DNA from: Candidatus Thermoflexus tengchongensis | GTDB lineage: Bacteria > Chloroflexota > Anaerolineae > Thermoflexales > Thermoflexaceae | Assembly: GCA_016842085.1 (NCBI GenBank) | Contig: JAEVEX010000007.1 | Location: forward strand, 1-52,861 | Length of the DNA: 52,861 nt | Reading direction: 5' to 3' | In this document: positions 24,225-31,578 of the stretch, in pieces | How positions within the stretch are numbered: the stretch's first letter is position 1 | Layout: the number at the start of each line of letters is the position of its first letter | Notes under the pieces: model-generated | What the model was told of the DNA's origin: nothing | The model's input: only the letters and a program-made list of their open reading frames with translations | Database searches by the model: none | Made by a program: the position numbers and the translations under genes

Positions 24225-25415
24225 CTATCGAAGCCGGCGGGGCATATGGATCGCCCGATACACCCGATAATGACGATCATCGAACAGGATCTCCACATTC
24301 CCGAAGACCCGCTCAATGATCGCACGATAGGGCAGCACCACCGCCCCCACCAGATAGAGCCGTCCGCCCGGGCGCAACACAGACGGGGCGTCATATACGA
24401 ACTGCATGGCCACTTCCCGCTCCACTCCAAAACCCTGGTGGATCGGCGGGTTAGTTACCACCACATCGAATTGCTCGCCCCGCACCCCATCGATGACATC
24501 GCTGAGACGGATCTCCACATGAGGCAGGGAATAGAGCGCCAGGGTGCGGCGACTTGCCTCCAGGGCCGCGGCGCTGATATCCACCATCACCACCCGGCCT
24601 TCCCGCGCTTCGTGGCCAGCGATCACCCCCACGATCCCATACCCGCATCCCAGATCCAGAACGTGATCCGCAGGGCGGATCTCCATCTGCTCGATGAGAT
24701 GTCGGGTTCCCTCATCCAGGGCGGACCACGAGAACAGGCCGGGGCGGGTGACGAAGCGCCAGGCGCGGCCCCGAACAACCGCTTCCCGTTCCACGAAATC
24801 CTCTCCGGGGGGCTCGATCTCCAGGTGGGCCGGGCGGGAGGCCACCGCCACCCGGTAGCCGCTTCCATACGCCCATACCGGAGCCCGGCCGAAGAGATCC
24901 CGCGCATAAGCGATGATGCTGTCCACGCCGCCTCGCTTCGGCCCGGCCAGATATAGCCGCCCTCCCGGCTTAAGCGCCCACGCCGCGAGGCGCACCAGGC
25001 GCTGAGCGACCTCTTTGCCCTTAGGGATGTTCAAAAAAACCACGTCAAAAGCCCCGGGCTCCAGGAGGGGATAGCCATCGCCGTGGAAGATGATCGCACG
25101 CCCCTCGAAGCCATTCATCGCCATCGTGCGCCGGGTGGCCTCCACCGCCAGGCCGTGGTCGCTGGCCAGGACGATCCGACCGGAAGTGCGCCGGGCGGCC
25201 AGCACCCCCAGCCATCCCACCCCGCAGTTCAAATCGAGGACATGATCCCCGGGACCGATCTCCATGACCTGGGCGATGAGAGCGACGCCCGGATCGATAT
25301 GGCTCCAGATCTCCAGGCCCGGCTTCCCCGCCCAGCGGATCCGCTCCCCGCCGATGCGATCCTCAAATTCCCGCCAGACATAGTAATCCGTGACCGTTCT
25401 GTGGATCATAGTCAT
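24225..25415 (-). CDS. RsmC/RlmG-like rRNA guanine-N2 methyltransferase with duplicated domains
   Basis: A 396-residue protein of two tandem class I SAM-methyltransferase domains. The second (residues 220-385) is the active one: VLDLGCGYGIVGVIAG for SAM and VVTNPPIHQGFG as the N6/N2-type catalytic motif. The first (55-180) keeps VLDLNCGVGWLGVLAA but has VVFLNIPKGK where NPP is expected, a degenerate copy as in RsmC. RsmC/RlmG proteins methylate specific guanines of 16S or 23S rRNA. The first ATG (25415) lies inside the end hairpin of the TnpB element; a second ATG six bases on (25409) may also serve. Confidence 0.85.
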   Translation of the reverse strand: MTMIHRTVTDYYVWREFEDRIGGERIRWAGKPGLEIWSHIDPGVALIAQVMEIGPGDHVLDLNCGVGWLGVLAARRTSGRIVLASDHGLAVEATRRTMAMNGFEGRAIIFHGDGYPLLEPGAFDVVFLNIPKGKEVAQRLVRLAAWALKPGGRLYLAGPKRGGVDSIIAYARDLFGRAPVWAYGSGYRVAVASRPAHLEIEPPGEDFVEREAVVRGRAWRFVTRPGLFSWSALDEGTRHLIEQMEIRPADHVLDLGCGYGIVGVIAGHEAREGRVVMVDISAAALEASRRTLALYSLPHVEIRLSDVIDGVRGEQFDVVVTNPPIHQGFGVEREVAMQFVYDAPSVLRPGGRLYLVGAVVLPYRAIIERVFGNVEILFDDRHYRVYRAIHMPRRLR

Positions 25416-25446
25416 TTATTTCACCTCATAGGGTGAAACAAATGAC
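25411..25446. repeat. IS200/IS605-type end hairpin
   Basis: Imperfect palindrome: arms 25411-25425 and 25432-25446 match at 14 of 15 bases around a 6-nt loop (TCATAG). It encodes the last codons and stop of tnpB and also the first ATG of the RsmC-like gene. Subterminal hairpins like this are the transposase recognition sites of IS200/IS605 elements. The opposite end near 26.8 kb shows no clear matching hairpin to the eye. Confidence 0.7.
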
Positions 25447-26678
25447 CGGCCACTTCCTGCTTCAACGACCCGTGGCTCGTAGACCGACCCGAAGGCCGTT
25501 CCGCCGCCAGAGGGATCTCCACAGGCGTCACTTCCCGGGGAACTCCCGGTAGGGCCTTTGAGGGCAGCCAACCCATAAAGCCGCAGGTTGAGCGCCGCGT
25601 TCCAGTCCCGATCCATCTCCAGCCCGCAGGCCGCGCAACGGAAAACCCGCTGGGACAGCGAAAGCCGCGGACCCACCCATCCACACTGCGAACACCTGCG
25701 GGTGGACGGGAAATCCCGCGGCGCCACAATGAGCCGCGCGCCATACCAGCGGCCCTTGTATTCCAGCATCCGGCGGAACATCCCCCAGCCCACATCCATT
25801 ACGCTTCTGGCCAGTTTCCCACGAGCCAGGCCCTTCACATGGAGATCCTCCACCACGATCGTCGACTTGGTTTTCGCCAGCGCCGTGGTGACCTGGTGAA
25901 GGAAGTCCCGCCGGATGTTCCGAATCCGCCGATGCAGCCGGGCCAGCCGAAGGGAGGCCTTGCGATGGTTCCTCGATCCCTTTTGCTTGCGGGAGAGATG
26001 TCGGGAACGGCGCCGCAATAAGCGCAGCCCCCGGGCCAGCGGCTTCGGGGCTTCGATGCGCGTTCCATCGGACAGCACCAGGAAGGACATCAGCCCCAGA
26101 TCCACGCCCACCACGTCGTCGTCCTGGGGAACACGGGGGATGGGATCGGGCCGCTCCACTTCACAGGTGAGGCTCACAAACCAGCGATCAGCCTCCCGGG
26201 AGATGGTGGCCGAGAGGATGCGGGCCTTCTTTTCCTGGAGGAGCCGGAGGAGCCTGTCCGTCCGCTCCTTGGTGCGCACCTTGCCGATGCGGGGGAGCTG
26301 CACGTGACGGGGAGTCACCCGGATGGAGCCCGTCAGGCGGGCCTTGTTATCGTCCAGGCTCTTCTTGCGCTTGAACCGGGGCCTTCCGGCCCGGCCCTGC
26401 CGCCAGTTGCGAAAAGCCCGCTCCAGATCCCGGAAGGCCTCCTGAGGGGCGCACTTGGACACCTCTACCCACCAGGGAGCGTTCTCTCGCTTCCAGACGT
26501 TCCACGCCTTGTGGAGCTGGGCGGCGGAGGGAAGGGGCAGGCCTTGCTCCAGCGCCTCCAGGCAGCGGGACAGACCCCAATTGTAGGCGAAGCGGGCCGC
26601 CCCCACGTGCTTGGCCAGGGCCACCCGTTGCGTCCCGTTGGGATCCAGCTCGAAGCGAAACGCCTGCATCTCCCGCAT
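25416..26678 (-). CDS. tnpB: RNA-guided nuclease TnpB of an IS605/IS1341-type element
   Basis: A 420-residue protein with an intact RuvC triad: Asp193 in VVGVDLGLMSF, Glu277 in TIVVEDLHVKGL and Asp358 in EMDRDWNAALNL. The zinc finger CSQCGWVGPRLSLSQRVFRCAACG uses Cys329, Cys332, Cys348 and Cys351. The start MREMQAFRFELDP fits the family, and ATG 26678 has GGAG upstream. TnpB cuts DNA guided by an RNA made from the element's own 3' end. No tnpA is adjacent, so this is a tnpB-only copy that moves only with help in trans. The 3' end overlaps the end hairpin. The gene is full-length, so it may be active. Confidence 0.95.
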   Translation of the reverse strand: MREMQAFRFELDPNGTQRVALAKHVGAARFAYNWGLSRCLEALEQGLPLPSAAQLHKAWNVWKRENAPWWVEVSKCAPQEAFRDLERAFRNWRQGRAGRPRFKRKKSLDDNKARLTGSIRVTPRHVQLPRIGKVRTKERTDRLLRLLQEKKARILSATISREADRWFVSLTCEVERPDPIPRVPQDDDVVGVDLGLMSFLVLSDGTRIEAPKPLARGLRLLRRRSRHLSRKQKGSRNHRKASLRLARLHRRIRNIRRDFLHQVTTALAKTKSTIVVEDLHVKGLARGKLARSVMDVGWGMFRRMLEYKGRWYGARLIVAPRDFPSTRRCSQCGWVGPRLSLSQRVFRCAACGLEMDRDWNAALNLRLYGLAALKGPTGSSPGSDACGDPSGGGTAFGSVYEPRVVEAGSGRSFVSPYEVK

Positions 26679-26765
26679 CCCATCGTCTCCAGCACCCGCC
26701 TGCATGCGGTGAGGTGGCGGATCCCCTGCTGGCAAGCCCAGTCAGAGCGCTTTGTGGTCGAATGG

Positions 26766-26794
26766 AAGATAATAAGAACGGCAGCTGTTGTCAA
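26766..26794 (-). promoter_or_regulatory. Candidate tnpB promoter
   Basis: Minus strand TTGACA (26789-26794), 17-nt spacer, TATCTT (26766-26771). The -35 is perfect and the -10 matches 4 of 6. It lies about 90 nt upstream of the tnpB start. Confidence 0.5.
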
Positions 26795-26852
26795 CCCCCA
26801 TGGCACGCCCTGTCGGCGCGAGAAAAATTGAAGCTCCCGGCCTTATAAACGT

Positions 26853-26890
26853 GAAGTGGGCGAGGCCCATTCCAGGACCCCGCCCACTTC
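26853..26890 (-). terminator. tmRNA terminator hairpin
   Basis: Arms 26853-26862 and 26881-26890 (GAAGTGGGCG/CGCCCACTTC) lie just beyond the tmRNA 3' end on the minus strand and are followed by a short T-rich stretch (GTTTATAAGG). The loop is 18 nt. Confidence 0.6.
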
Positions 26891-26898
26891 CGCGCAGG

Positions 26899-27281
26899 TG
26901 GAGGCGGCGGGAATCGAACCCGCGTCCGGAAGATTCGATCGCCGGTGCCTACAGGCTTATCCGGTTCTTCCCTCTCGCCGGCCGGTCCTCCAACCGGCAA
27001 GGTCTCCGGCCAGCCAGCCCCTGGGATCTTAGGCGGCCTTCCGGGGCGCCCGGCCGCCGCACGCCGACTTTGTCACACCCGATCCGGCCCCGTCGGCGAT
27101 GGGTCCGGTCGAGCGGGTCCCCTCATCGGGGGACCGTCCCCTCACGCTGGCTTAGGCGGCCAGCGGGAGAGCCGCGTAATCGCGGTTGGCACTTGTTGTT
27201 TGCCCGGGTTGTTCACGGGGTCCGAGCGGCCCCGACCTGCCACCGACGATCTGCCTCCCCCGTCGAGCCCTCTTCGCCCCC
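26899..27281 (-). ncRNA. ssrA: Transfer-messenger RNA (tmRNA)
   Basis: The minus-strand 3' end has the tRNA-like T arm with GGTTCGATTCCCGCC. The 5' end at 27281 starts GGGGGCG and pairs with CGCCTCC of the 3' end (26900-26906), discriminator A at 26899, giving 383 nt. The resume codon is GCC (27188-27190), and the tag reads ANRDYAALPLAA followed by TAA at 27152-27154. The tag is 12 residues and ends in LAA, the usual protease signal. tmRNA rescues stalled ribosomes and tags the unfinished protein for degradation. CCA is only partly encoded. Confidence 0.95.
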
Positions 27282-27293
27282 TTGTGCATTTCT

Positions 27294-27322
27294 ATTATAT
27301 CGCATGTCCAGCTTCCTGGAAA
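27294..27322 (-). promoter_or_regulatory. tmRNA promoter
   Basis: Minus strand -10 TATAAT (27294-27299, perfect), 17-nt spacer and -35 TTTCCA (27317-27322, 4 of 6). The -10 ends 12 nt before the mature 5' end, leaving a short leader for RNase P to remove. Confidence 0.7.
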
Positions 27323-27797
27323 CTACTCAGGGCTTTTCGAAGATCTTACCCATCCAGACAGGAGGTGGAGGGAGAAGGTGGGGGGACACCCCCCGCAGCC
27401 CCCCTGCCGGGGGCTTTTGCCCCCTGCACCCCTCTATCTCTCAGAACATTGAAAAGCCCTGGAAACTACTCCTTCACCCTGTTCAGGGCTTCCCAATCCT
27501 CTGTTGTATCAGGGATCGCACCGTTTGCTTCCCCACGGGGGCACTGTCGGTGCCCCTCCCCCGCGAAAGCCCCGCCCGAAAACGCATCCCTCCGGATGGA
27601 GGGACTACTGAAAAGCGAAGGGGGGATATGTCACCCCAACCGGCCCTCTGCATCTAAAAGGAGTGAAGGGCAACGGTCCGCGCCATCGGGCCCTCCGACT
27701 GGGGGGAGGGGGTGGGCTTCCGCCCACCCCCTCCAGGCTCCCAGGAGGAGGCCGGCGGATCGAACCCGAAACCCTTTCGCCCCAGGAGGAGGTCCGT
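27323..27797. other. Non-coding region with G/C hairpins and repeated motifs
   Basis: No gene is supported here. It holds a GGGGGG-ACA-CCCCCC hairpin (27380-27394). Then come three arms GCCCCC (27398-27403), GGGGGC (27409-27414) and GCCCCC (27419-27424), of which the middle can pair with either side. There is also a perfect 13-bp hairpin (27705-27717, 27722-27734), and the block GGAAACTACT with GGGCTTTT-type motifs is repeated and inverted around 27318-27340 and 27452-27480. It looks like decayed interspersed repeats plus the leader of the downstream oxidoreductase gene. Confidence 0.55.
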
Positions 27798-28538
27798 ATG
27801 GCGTTGCTGGATGCGCATACCCGTGAGGAAGTCCGACGTCTGCTGACAGATCTGAAGAACCCGGTCCGGCTTCTGGTTTTCATCCAGCACGTGGATTGTG
27901 TATATTGCCGCGAGACGCGGCAGCTGATCGAGGAAGTTGCCTCCCTGTCGGATCAGATCACCGTAGAGGTCTACAACCGGATCACCGATCGGGAGATGGC
28001 CGAGCGCTATGGCATCGATAAAGCGCCCGCGGTGGTGATCGAGGGGGATCAGGACTACGGCATCCGCTACTTCGGGATCCCGTCCGGCTATGAGTTCGGC
28101 TCCCTGATCGAAGATATCCGGATGGTGGGGGCGCGGGATTCCGGTCTCTCCCCATCCAGCCGCAAGCGCCTGGCTCAGATCCAGACGCCCGTTCACATCC
28201 AGGTCTTCGTCACGCCGACATGCCCCTACTGCCCGCGGATGGTGCGGCTGGCCCATCAGGCGGCCATGGAAAGCCCGTGGATCCGGGCGGATATGGTGGA
28301 GGCGATGGAGTTCCCGGAGCTGGCGGATTACTACGGCGTCTATGGCGTCCCCCGAACGGTGATCAACGAGGTCATCCACATCGAGGGGGCGGTGCCGGAG
28401 GGCTACTTCATCAACGAGCTGATGAAGGTGATGGATCCGGAGGCGATGGCCCGGGCTCAGGCAACCTGGGAGCATATGCGCCATGCCCTCGCTGGAGCGC
28501 ATGCACATCATCACCATCATGACGATGAAGAGGAATGA
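27798..28538 (+). CDS. Protein disulfide oxidoreductase with two thioredoxin-like domains
   Basis: A 246-residue glutaredoxin-like protein. Domain 1 has the active site CVYC (Cys34/Cys37) and cis-proline in DKAPAVV. Domain 2 has CPYC (Cys142/Cys145) and GVPRTV. Two fused thioredoxin folds with CxxC in each are the PDO family, which makes or rearranges intracellular disulfides in thermophiles. The C-terminal tail HAHHHHHDDEEE (235-246) could bind a metal. AGGAGGAGGT precedes ATG 27798. The DUF2892 gene follows after 54 nt. Confidence 0.93.
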   Translation: MALLDAHTREEVRRLLTDLKNPVRLLVFIQHVDCVYCRETRQLIEEVASLSDQITVEVYNRITDREMAERYGIDKAPAVVIEGDQDYGIRYFGIPSGYEFGSLIEDIRMVGARDSGLSPSSRKRLAQIQTPVHIQVFVTPTCPYCPRMVRLAHQAAMESPWIRADMVEAMEFPELADYYGVYGVPRTVINEVIHIEGAVPEGYFINELMKVMDPEAMARAQATWEHMRHALAGAHAHHHHHDDEEE

Positions 28539-28592
28539 GTCGGTGAGGTTGGAGAGGACCCTGTCCGATCTCAATCCGGAGGAGGTGAAACC

Positions 28593-28790
28593 ATGACAGT
28601 GAATATGGCCAGCTGGGATCGGATCGTGCGGTTCATCGTGGCCGTGGTTTTCATCCTGCTCTCCGCCTTCGTCCTCCGCTTCAACACCCTGGGCATCATC
28701 CTCACCATCATCGGCGTGATCTTCATCCTGACATCTCTGGTCGGGTGGTGCCCGCTCTACACGCTTCTGGGCTTCCGGACGAAGCGCTGA
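28593..28790 (+). CDS. DUF2892 (YgaP-like) small membrane protein
   Basis: A 65-residue protein: NMASWDRIVRFIVAVVFILLSAFV and then TIIGVIFILTSLVGWCPLYTLLGF. It has two membrane helices and the conserved GWCPLYTLLG end of DUF2892/YgaP_TM proteins, which often sit next to rhodanese or redox genes. Here it follows a disulfide oxidoreductase with a GGAGG site in between, so the two probably work in one thiol-related unit. Confidence 0.93.
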   Translation: MTVNMASWDRIVRFIVAVVFILLSAFVLRFNTLGIILTIIGVIFILTSLVGWCPLYTLLGFRTKR

Positions 28791-28817
28791 GACAGGGACG
28801 CGGGGGATTTCCGGAGG

Positions 28818-28846
28818 CAGGGGGCGCCCAGGGGGGGCGCCCCCTG
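28818..28846 (+). terminator. G/C hairpin after the DUF2892 gene
   Basis: Perfect 11-bp arms (28818-28828, 28836-28846) with a 7-nt loop, 28 nt after the stop. No T run follows, so termination would be inefficient. The remaining 28847-28994 has no recognisable gene. Confidence 0.5.
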
Positions 28847-28994
28847 TGAATATCCGGAACCCGCCGGGCCGGCGATCCCACGAAGTGGCCCTGCCGCGAA
28901 GCGGGAGCCCGGGTAGGTGCCCATCGCCCTTCACAGCCACCCCAGTCCCCTCGCCATTGTCTGGACACCGGGCAGGAGAAGGAGGGGGCCGGAT

Positions 28995-29023
28995 TTGACA
29001 AGGGCGCCCGGACCCGCTAAATT
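28995..29023 (+). promoter_or_regulatory. tRNA-Gly promoter
   Basis: -35 TTGACA (28995-29000), 17-nt spacer, -10 TAAATT (29018-29023). Transcription would start within about 10 nt of the tRNA 5' end. Confidence 0.6.
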
Positions 29024-29037
29024 GTTATATAGAGCGC

Positions 29038-29113
29038 GCGGGCGTAGCTCAGATGGTAGAGCGTTGGCTTCCCAAGCCAAAGGCCGCGGGTTCGAGTCCC
29101 GTCGCCCGCTCCA
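29038..29113 (+). tRNA. tRNA-Gly (CCC anticodon)
   Basis: A 76-nt cloverleaf with 7-bp acceptor GCGGGCG/CGCCCGC, discriminator T and encoded CCA, D arm AGCTCAGATGGTAGAGC, anticodon stem-loop TTGGCTTCCCAAGCCAA with anticodon CCC, and T arm GGTTCGAGTCC. The U discriminator fits glycine tRNA. Confidence 0.97.
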
Positions 29114-29115
29114 TT

Positions 29116-29149
29116 GGGGGCAGATCAGCGATCTGCCCCCTTTGTTTTG
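29116..29149 (+). terminator. Terminator after tRNA-Gly
   Basis: Perfect 11-bp arms (29116-29126, 29130-29140), loop AGC, followed by TTTGTTTTG. It begins 2 nt after the encoded CCA. Confidence 0.9.
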
Positions 29150-29187
29150 TAACCAAGGGGAGAGATCGTTCCATCCTATCTTCTGTA

Positions 29188-29309
29188 GGAGAAAGCGCTC
29201 GCACCGGGAGAGCGAACAGGCTTTCTCCTCACCCCTCCTGGCCACGGAGGAAACGGGGGTTTGGGGTGGGGCGAGCCACCGATGGTGGCTCGTTCCGCCT
29301 CAAACCCTC
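29188..29309 (+). promoter_or_regulatory. Structured 5' leader of rnc with a long RNA hairpin
   Basis: Two hairpins lie between the tRNA terminator and rnc. Hairpin 1 has an outer stem GGAGAAAG/CTTTCTCC (29188-29195, 29221-29228) and an inner stem CGCTC/GAGCG. Hairpin 2 has arms 29255-29280 and 29284-29309 that pair over all 26 positions, counting four G-U pairs, around a 3-nt GAT loop. Hairpin 2 is long enough to be a duplex substrate for RNase III, the product of the next gene. This suggests self-regulation of rnc mRNA, as known in E. coli. Confidence 0.75.
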
Positions 29310-29409
29310 AGGGAAGGATCAACTGGGCCACGAAGGAGGGGGATCTCAGAAGAATGTCCTTCATGCGCTTTATCCCGGTGGTTCATCCTTCCCCTGAGGG
29401 GAGTGTGGA

Positions 29410-30231
29410 ATGGGAAACTGGTGGATTCGTATTGGGCGTCTCTGGGGGCATCTTCAGGAGAACCAGAAGGAACGTACGCCTCGCGGGTCGCCCCTCCCTT
29501 CGCCCCAGGCTTCCCCTTCTGAAGAGGAGCCTCTTCTGCTCCTGGAGAAACGCCTGGGCTGGTCCTTCCAGAACCGGGCCCTTCTGATAGAGGCCCTGAC
29601 CCACCGGTCTTATGTCAATGAGCACCCCGATGAAGGGATTCGCGACAACGAGCGCCTGGAATTCCTGGGAGACGCGGTCCTTCAACTGGTGGTCAGTGCG
29701 GATCTGTTTCGTCGGTTTCCGGACTGGGCGGAGGGGCGCCTGACGGAATTGCGCACCGTCCTGATCCGCGGGGAGCGGCTGGCCGCCTGGGCGGAGGATC
29801 TGGAGCTGGGCCGCTGGCTTCGCCTGGGGAAAGGCGAAGCCGAAAGCGCCCGGACCCGCCCCTCCGTTCTGGCGGACGCCTTTGAGGCGCTCCTGGGCGC
29901 CCTGTATCTGGATGGGGGGCTGCCGGCAGTGGAACGCCTGATGGACCGGCTGCTCCCGGAGGCCATCGATCAGGCCCTGAGGGATCTGGAGTGGCACGAT
30001 CCGAAAGGACGCCTGCAACAATGGAGTCAGGCGGTCCGGGGGAAGACCCCCGTCTATCGGGTGGTGGCCGTGGAAGGCCCTCCCCACGCGGCCCGTTTCA
30101 CGGTCCAGGTGCTGATCGGCGATGAGGTCGTGGGGGAGGGTCAGGGAGCCAGCAAGCGGGAAGCCACCCGGGAGGCAGCCCGAAACGCCCTGGTCCGCCT
30201 GGGGATCGAGAACGGCGGCAAGGGGGAGTAG
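29410..30231 (+). CDS. rnc: Ribonuclease III
   Basis: A 273-residue double-strand RNA nuclease that processes rRNA and mRNA. The signature NERLEFLGDAVL (residues 80-91) holds the catalytic Glu/Asp residues, with Asp88, and LADAFEALLGALYLD supplies the second acidic set. The C-terminal double-strand-RNA-binding domain (about 195-268) has DPKGRLQQWSQ and GASKREATREAARNALVRL. The first 40 residues are an unusual polar extension. The start ATG 29410 has GAGGGGAG upstream. Its leader contains a probable RNase III substrate. Confidence 0.96.
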   Translation: MGNWWIRIGRLWGHLQENQKERTPRGSPLPSPQASPSEEEPLLLLEKRLGWSFQNRALLIEALTHRSYVNEHPDEGIRDNERLEFLGDAVLQLVVSADLFRRFPDWAEGRLTELRTVLIRGERLAAWAEDLELGRWLRLGKGEAESARTRPSVLADAFEALLGALYLDGGLPAVERLMDRLLPEAIDQALRDLEWHDPKGRLQQWSQAVRGKTPVYRVVAVEGPPHAARFTVQVLIGDEVVGEGQGASKREATREAARNALVRLGIENGGKGE

Positions 30232-30235
30232 GAGG

Positions 30236-30342
30236 GGCTTTCGCCCCGACAGGCTTTCGCCCCGACCGGATGTCGCCGCTGAAGCGGCTCCTACTCCTAC
30301 AGACTCCTACAGACCGGATGTCGCCGCTGAAGCGGCTCCTAC
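30236..30342. repeat. REP-like direct repeats between rnc and prfA
   Basis: A 31-nt unit occurs at 30264-30294 and 30312-30342; each carries the hairpin GCCGCTGAAGCGGC. Ahead of it, GGCTTTCGCCCCGAC occurs twice (30236-30250, 30252-30266). These resemble short palindromic intergenic repeats spread through many genomes. Confidence 0.75.
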
Positions 30343-30381
30343 AGGCGGCACATTGCCATGTTTGCCATGTGGGGAATTCCT

Positions 30382-31473
30382 ATGGAACGCCGATGGCTGG
30401 AGAAACTGGAAGCTGTTGAACAGCGCTATGAAGAGCTGACCGCGATGCTGGCCGACCCGGCCGTGGCGGCGGATGTTTCCCGGCTTCGAACGCTCAGCCA
30501 GGAGCGGGAGGAGCTGGAACCCATTGTGGAAACCTTCCGCCGCTATCAGGCGGTGCGCCGACAGCTGGAAGACGCACGGCAGTTGCTGGAAACCACCGAG
30601 GACGAAGAGCTGGCTGCCCTCGCCCGGGAGGAAGTGGAACGTCTCTCCGAAGAGCAGGAGCAACTCGAGCAGCAGCTCCAGCGCCTCCTGCTCCCCCGCG
30701 ATCCCAACGATGAAAAGAACGTCATTATGGAGATCCGCGCCGGGGCAGGCGGGGAGGAAGCCGCCCTGTTCGCTGCCGATCTCTTCCGGATGTACACCCG
30801 TTACGCCGAGCGGAAGGGTTGGGAGGTGGAGCTCCTCAGCGCCAATGAGACCGGCCTGGGCGGCTTCAAGGAGGTCATCTTCCTGATCCGTGGCCGCGGC
30901 GCTTATTCCCGCCTCAAATACGAGAGCGGCGTCCATCGGGTCCAGCGGGTGCCGGTTACGGAGGCCTCCGGGCGCATCCACACCAGCACGGCCACCGTCG
31001 CCGTGCTCCCCGAGATGGATGAGGTGGAAGTGCAGATCGATCCGAAGGACCTGATCATCGAAACCTTCCGGGCGGGCACGGCCGGCGGGCAGCACATGCA
31101 GAAGAACGAGACAGCGGTGCGGATCACCCATATCCCCACCGGGATCGTGGTCTCATGCCAGGATGAGCGCTCCCAGTTCCAGAACAAGCAGCGAGCGCTG
31201 GCCATCCTGCGGGCCCGCCTGTATGAGCTGGAGCGTCGAAAGCGGGAGGCGGAGGTCAGCCAGGCCCGCCGCCTCCAGGTGGGGACCGCGGAGCGCGCCG
31301 AGAAGATCCGCACTTACAACTTCCCTCAGAATCGGGTCACGGATCACCGGATCAACCTCTCGCTGTATCGGCTGCAGGAGATCCTGGATGGCGATCTGGA
31401 TCCTCTCATCGATGCGCTGATCCTGGAGGATCAGGCCCGCCGGCTGGCGGAGGAAGAGATGGCCACACGTTGA
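30382..31473 (+). CDS. prfA: Peptide chain release factor 1
   Basis: A 363-residue translation terminator reading UAA and UAG. GGQ is at residues 235-237 ([23 protein letters not shown]), and the anticodon-like tripeptide PVT lies in [27 protein letters not shown], which marks RF1 rather than RF2. ATG 30382 is chosen because [19 protein letters not shown] is the normal family start, with GGGGAAT upstream. The REP-like repeats separate it from rnc. Length is normal. Confidence 0.97.
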   Translation: MERRWLEKLEAVEQRYEELTAMLADPAVAADVSRLRTLSQEREELEPIVETFRRYQAVRRQLEDARQLLETTEDEELAALAREEVERLSEEQEQLEQQLQRLLLPRDPNDEKNVIMEIRAGAGGEEAALFAADLFRMYTRYAERKGWEVELLSANETGLGGFKEVIFLIRGRGAYSRLKYESGVHRVQRVPVTEASGRIHTSTATVAVLPEMDEVEVQIDPKDLIIETFRAGTAGGQHMQKNETAVRITHIPTGIVVSCQDERSQFQNKQRALAILRARLYELERRKREAEVSQARRLQVGTAERAEKIRTYNFPQNRVTDHRINLSLYRLQEILDGDLDPLIDALILEDQARRLAEEEMATR

Positions 31474-31578
31474 AATCCACCGGTCGCATCAGGGGTTGCG
31501 CGGTGGGTTTCCCTGGCGCATCCCCTGACTTTTGATTTTTGCCAGCATTTCGCGATTCTGTTTCGGAAGCTTCAGGAC

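Noticed and set aside
29150-29409. rnc leader as a T-box riboswitch
   Set aside because: No AGGGUGGNACCGCG core and the gene downstream is not an aminoacyl-tRNA synthetase or amino-acid gene.
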